The notes beneath the pieces are model-generated. The model was not told the origin of the DNA and ran no database searches. It saw only the letters and a list, made by a program, of their open reading frames with translations. Shown here piece after piece: positions 62,101 to 64,000 of a stretch of 64,000 nucleotides of DNA; within the stretch, counting starts at the first letter, position 1; each line of letters starts with the position of its first letter. Source of the stretch: Desmonostoc muscorum LEGE 12446 (lineage in GTDB: Bacteria > Cyanobacteriota > Cyanobacteriia > Cyanobacteriales > Nostocaceae); assembly GCF_015207005.2 (NCBI RefSeq), contig NZ_JADEXS020000001.1:3968001-4032000 (forward strand), given 5' to 3'. A program made the translations under genes and the position numbers.

Positions 62101-62131
62101 TGATCCAATGATTCCTTGGCCAGCTAAGTAG
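59129..62131 (+). CDS. DUF1574 SGNH-hydrolase-like protein with four N-terminal domain repeats
   Basis: This 1,000-residue protein. Residues about 1-455 are four copies of an alpha/beta module: ITGINTFGV...DLHILCEGTECP; AIARYLSETLSSLGVSVQAK...LWIFCQSGYSP; AIARLLTEILSELKVAVQVS...LHVFCNPAYDP; AIVFLLERLL...LLHIMCDAPVCP. A transmembrane helix follows at about 530-548 (ALVWGTLGLLLTLQSDWVL), then a Ser-rich linker. The C-terminal DUF1574 domain is SGNH-like, with VLIIGSSRALRG near 677 (nucleophile Ser) and DPSHLNRFGG near 973 (catalytic Asp-His). DUF1574 proteins accompany MBOAT acyltransferases, as here, paralleling AlgJ/AlgX with AlgI in alginate O-acetylation. Acyl transfer to an exopolysaccharide is inferred. 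Confidence 0.82.
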   Translation: MKTVLPDRQQSLVQWISQATGINTFGVKVRLRGNDLHILCEGTECPQRWRTLSDLLQALQQTDLDSLTSNEQPSIYQVFVYGRRKGEPRPKWCHRVYLNQIQKHVEQVQQALLADSENSQQPGGALIVSNESLARQGNPDAIARYLSETLSSLGVSVQAKIKLYKPKNSQAEENRLWIFCQSGYSPDASLLAEPIAQKLRYLKLSGYQDAVIVSQVTGEITPDWLLRVDLTPPEVMLKEWARWGDVQAIARLLTEILSELKVAVQVSLKESTLHVFCNPAYDPLGTAPIPDKAACLEAIVPQLEAIAPQGILGATVYGQKAGDKQPAWIDWLALPAAEHSVFATSPLDLANTGDEPAIVFLLERLLNPDLDWRLLTGGVRVLLLNKGDLLHIMCDAPVCPGRTQVANKVTQFIRQLKIPGIKGVRVYGRRAGNKEPFWHHGIDLEHRQRLVPEATPEFAATSKYVNDLVTSETSEPILRPDLTTEEVQSFVTEVALDWLATANAAVKKFLLTSQLFTETDQSAELNPDAQGLKIALVWGTLGLLLTLQSDWVLGQIIARTTPSSPTVTSVSPGSSSEQKASLTSGTNPSDKKTFLTSTGKTKSSPNQSTVFNASQFTQGDDTQNGNLAAAPLKEKATATAILLAARSQIPSFNVRQLDEQLALYKQRLARTGSPPDVLIIGSSRALRGVDPAALSKALATQGYPNIDVFNFGINGATAQVVNFVIREVLEPSELPKLILWADGARAFNSGREDITFKSIAASAGYKQALQKASTTATSSDLSENPKQENTKEEKQEINGYQAVNDWLNDTLASVSASYPNRDQIKILLQKKLLKFGQNQTVTSQNQLTDGNSEDTSQQAVDFDGFLPLSIRFNPARYYQKHSRVPGNYDNDYKSFQVGGEQDAAFQEVLQFTQSQKISLVFINMPLTADYLDPVRKKYEQEFQQYMLRLATNPNFIYRDLSQQWLKVNDYFSDPSHLNRFGGYEVSKKLANDPMIPWPAK

Positions 62132-62285
62132 GGAGATGAGGGAGATGAGGGAGATGGGGAGCAGGGGAGGCAGGGGAGGCAGGGGAGGCAGGGGAGGCAG
62201 GGGAGGCAGAAGGAGAATATCCCCAATCCCCAGTATCCAATCCCCAGTCCCCAATCCCCAGTCCCCAATCCCCAATCCCCAATGA
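62132..62285. repeat. GAGGGAGAT, GGGGAGGCA and CCCCAATCCC repeat tract
   Basis: Three GAGGGAGAT units, then the 9-base GGGGAGGCA unit several times (62160-62206), then ten or more CCCCAATCC/CCCCAGTCC heptamers. The 9-base unit is the one found inside ppc. It lies between the DUF1574 and MBOAT genes, which probably form one transcript. Confidence 0.75.
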
Positions 62286-62313
62286 CAAATGACAAATGAC
62301 CAATGACTAAAAA

Positions 62314-63813
62314 ATGAACTTTATATCAATTTTCTATGGGCTTTTCTTGTTGAGTGTACTGGGAATTTACTGGTCTTTAGCACAACAAAAATTGCGATTG
62401 TGGACACTGCTAATTGCGAGTTTAGTTTTCTATGGATCTTTGCATATCCAGTACATACCATTGCTATTAGCATTGACTTTTATTAATTTTCGCTTGGGAG
62501 TAGAAATTGGTAAAAATACATCACTAGGAAAACATTCTCTTGACTGGCGAATTTCTAATGAAGAATGGCGATTTATCGAAAGTGACTGGAATCTCCGCCG
62601 TCTAAAGCTTTTGTGGCTAGGTATAATTCTAAATGTTTTACTTTTATTAGGCTTTAAATATATTACGCCTTTATATACGTTTGTTTTTCACCTAGAAACA
62701 AACTCACCAGAGAACTCTTTTAAATTGATTGCACCCTTGGGAATTTCATTTTTCACCTTTGAGTGTATTGCCTATTTAATAGATGTTTATCGTGGTGCCC
62801 CTGCTACCGATCAATTTCTGAAATTTGCCTCGTACAAATTATTTTTTGTCAAACTCATTTCTGGACCAATTACGCGCTACCACAACTTAGCAAATCAATT
62901 TAATACTCTACAATTACCTACTGCGAATAGAGTGGCAGAAGGATTGTGGTTAATTGCTAGGGGTGCAGTCAAAAAAGGTATTTTGGCAGATAATCTGGGA
63001 ATTTTTGTCGATTTATGTTTTGGCAATCTACAGCGGGCGGGTAGTACCGATCTTTGGCTAGCTACATTTGCCTACGGCTTGCAGTTATATCTAGATTTCA
63101 ACGGCTATGTAGACATTGCCCGTGGTAGCGCTTTACTTTTCGGTTTGATTCTACCTGAGAATTTTGATTTTCCCTATTTCAGCACCAGTATTGCAGATTT
63201 TTGGCGGCGCTGGCACATGACTCTGGGCGATTGGCTACGTAACTATATTTATTTTCCTTTAGGTGGCTCACGTCAGGGTTTGACTCGCACATGTGTGAAC
63301 TTATTTGTTGTGATGTTAATTGCTGGTATCTGGCATGGAGCTGCTTTAGGTTACGTACTCTGGGGCATACTTCACGGATTAGCATTGGTCGTTCATCGAC
63401 TAACAGATGTTATTAGCGATCGCTTTGAAAAGCTAGAACATTTCTGGCAAAATCCTCTGGGTATATTTATAGCTTGGTTGTTGACCCAACTGATGGTTTT
63501 TATGTCTTGGATTTGGTTCCGCCTACCTAACCTCCAAGACTCTTTTTTGGTAACTCGTCATCTTTGGGGTTATCCAGCCGATGCCCAGTTTGCCCAAAAA
63601 GTCTATGTGGAAGCTTTAAATATGAGCCAATACGAACTCGCTTGGGTGTTGACAACTTTAGCTATTCTCATGGCCATAATCTATGCCTTTAACCGGATGT
63701 TGAAGTTAGAGTTTAGCTGGCCTGTAAAGCTTGTTTTCGTGCCCTTATGCTTCTGGGCAGTTTGGTTATTAGCTCCTAAAGGTAGCTTGCCTTATATATA
63801 TTTTGATTTTTAA
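62314..63813 (+). CDS. MBOAT family O-acyltransferase (AlgI-like)
   Basis: This 499-residue polytopic protein begins with MNFISIFYGLFLLSVLGIYW and has at least nine hydrophobic segments. MBOAT hallmarks are LIAPLGISFFTFECIAYLID, KLISGPITRYHNL, DFWRRWHMTLGDWLRNYIYF with PLGGSRQG, and the conserved His in AGIWHGAALGYVLWG (about 341). AlgI-type enzymes move acyl groups across the membrane to SGNH partners that O-acylate polysaccharides. The upstream DUF1574 protein is the likely partner. The length matches AlgI. Confidence 0.92.
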   Translation: MNFISIFYGLFLLSVLGIYWSLAQQKLRLWTLLIASLVFYGSLHIQYIPLLLALTFINFRLGVEIGKNTSLGKHSLDWRISNEEWRFIESDWNLRRLKLLWLGIILNVLLLLGFKYITPLYTFVFHLETNSPENSFKLIAPLGISFFTFECIAYLIDVYRGAPATDQFLKFASYKLFFVKLISGPITRYHNLANQFNTLQLPTANRVAEGLWLIARGAVKKGILADNLGIFVDLCFGNLQRAGSTDLWLATFAYGLQLYLDFNGYVDIARGSALLFGLILPENFDFPYFSTSIADFWRRWHMTLGDWLRNYIYFPLGGSRQGLTRTCVNLFVVMLIAGIWHGAALGYVLWGILHGLALVVHRLTDVISDRFEKLEHFWQNPLGIFIAWLLTQLMVFMSWIWFRLPNLQDSFLVTRHLWGYPADAQFAQKVYVEALNMSQYELAWVLTTLAILMAIIYAFNRMLKLEFSWPVKLVFVPLCFWAVWLLAPKGSLPYIYFDF

Positions 63814-64000
63814 TCTACCGTTGATTAACTTTCTTGCTAGGCAAGCAACTGCGATTAATAACGATTTATTAAATATACGTTAGGATAGCACAAACTGTGC
63901 TATTTAACTTTCCAAAAATCTTTGCAACAGATAAATCTTTGTATGGGCGTACAGATGTACGCCCATACGTCTGTATCAGGTATTTCGTTAAATGGCATAA
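63814..64000. other. Right-edge non-coding end with a palindrome
   Basis: There is no gene before the window edge. At 63941-63968 lies a 28-base palindrome (GTATGGGCGTACAG with CTGTACGCCCATAC arms, one mismatch at the centre), of the same family as 42645-42672 and 55135-55162. A TAGCACAAACTGTGCTA inverted repeat lies at about 63886-63902, a short terminator-like hairpin for the MBOAT gene. Confidence 0.6.

Overview
The window looks like chromosomal DNA of a filamentous, heterocyst-forming cyanobacterium (order Nostocales). The evidence is dense HIP1-type octamers (GCGATCGC), a HetP-family protein, an XisI-type protein, Gun4, cyanobacterial families such as DUF3531, DUF3370, DUF4332 and DUF1574, and intergenic heptanucleotide repeats (GGGGATT, GGGGAGT and TTAGGAG types) between many genes. 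The genus cannot be fixed from sequence reading alone.

Region 1 (1-7.3 kb) is the most unusual. A truncated parvulin-type peptidyl-prolyl isomerase at the left edge is of the kind that accompanies peptide-export operons. It is followed by a HetP-family gene and then a HopA1-domain protein and an aminoglycoside-phosphotransferase-like kinase. That lyase/kinase pairing is known from class V lanthipeptide and thioamitide maturation. Six tandem genes for 73-76 residue precursor-like peptides come next, built on a 394-397 bp repeat. Each peptide has a Gly-Gly motif and a Ser/Thr-rich tail but no cysteine, and an 80-nt hairpin lies in every spacer. A separate double-glycine peptide gene with its own terminator closes the region. 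It reads as a RiPP locus predicted to make dehydrated peptides without lanthionine rings.

Region 2 (7.5-29 kb) is mixed. It has an M16 protease pair (one member without the zinc motif), a TetR regulator, DUF4332, XisI, DUF29, PhzF, an aminopeptidase P, a DsbA-like protein, Uma2, the ffh-rpsP-KH-rpsU translation and targeting cluster, PhoH, a ChuX-like protein, a VapC-type toxin-antitoxin pair and an ABC exporter. It carries several decayed genes: a PhzF duplicate with an internal deletion, and a zeta-toxin-like gene beheaded by a MITE.

Region 3 (29.2-36.1 kb) is a four-gene operon: a VWA protein, a 1,098-residue tubulin/FtsZ-like GTPase, a MotA/ExbB-like channel protein with a long tail, and a MotB/OmpA-like protein. 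The last two resemble the Zorya motor pair, but here they sit beside a cytoskeletal GTPase. This is the second strong candidate for an undescribed system.

Region 4 (36.3-64 kb) holds housekeeping genes (a UgpC/MalK-type ATPase, gun4, icd, a membrane-anchored superoxide dismutase, rsmG, ppc). It also has a DUF3531 gene broken by an IS5-type element with a visible target duplication, a NUDIX hydrolase, HigBA-like and UPF0175/DUF3368 toxin-antitoxin pairs, an Rpn-type nuclease, and a DUF1574/MBOAT pair for polysaccharide O-acylation. A domain repeated four times in the DUF1574 protein also occurs once in the membrane protein beside the motor operon. Small mobile repeats and two 21-bp minisatellites run through the window.
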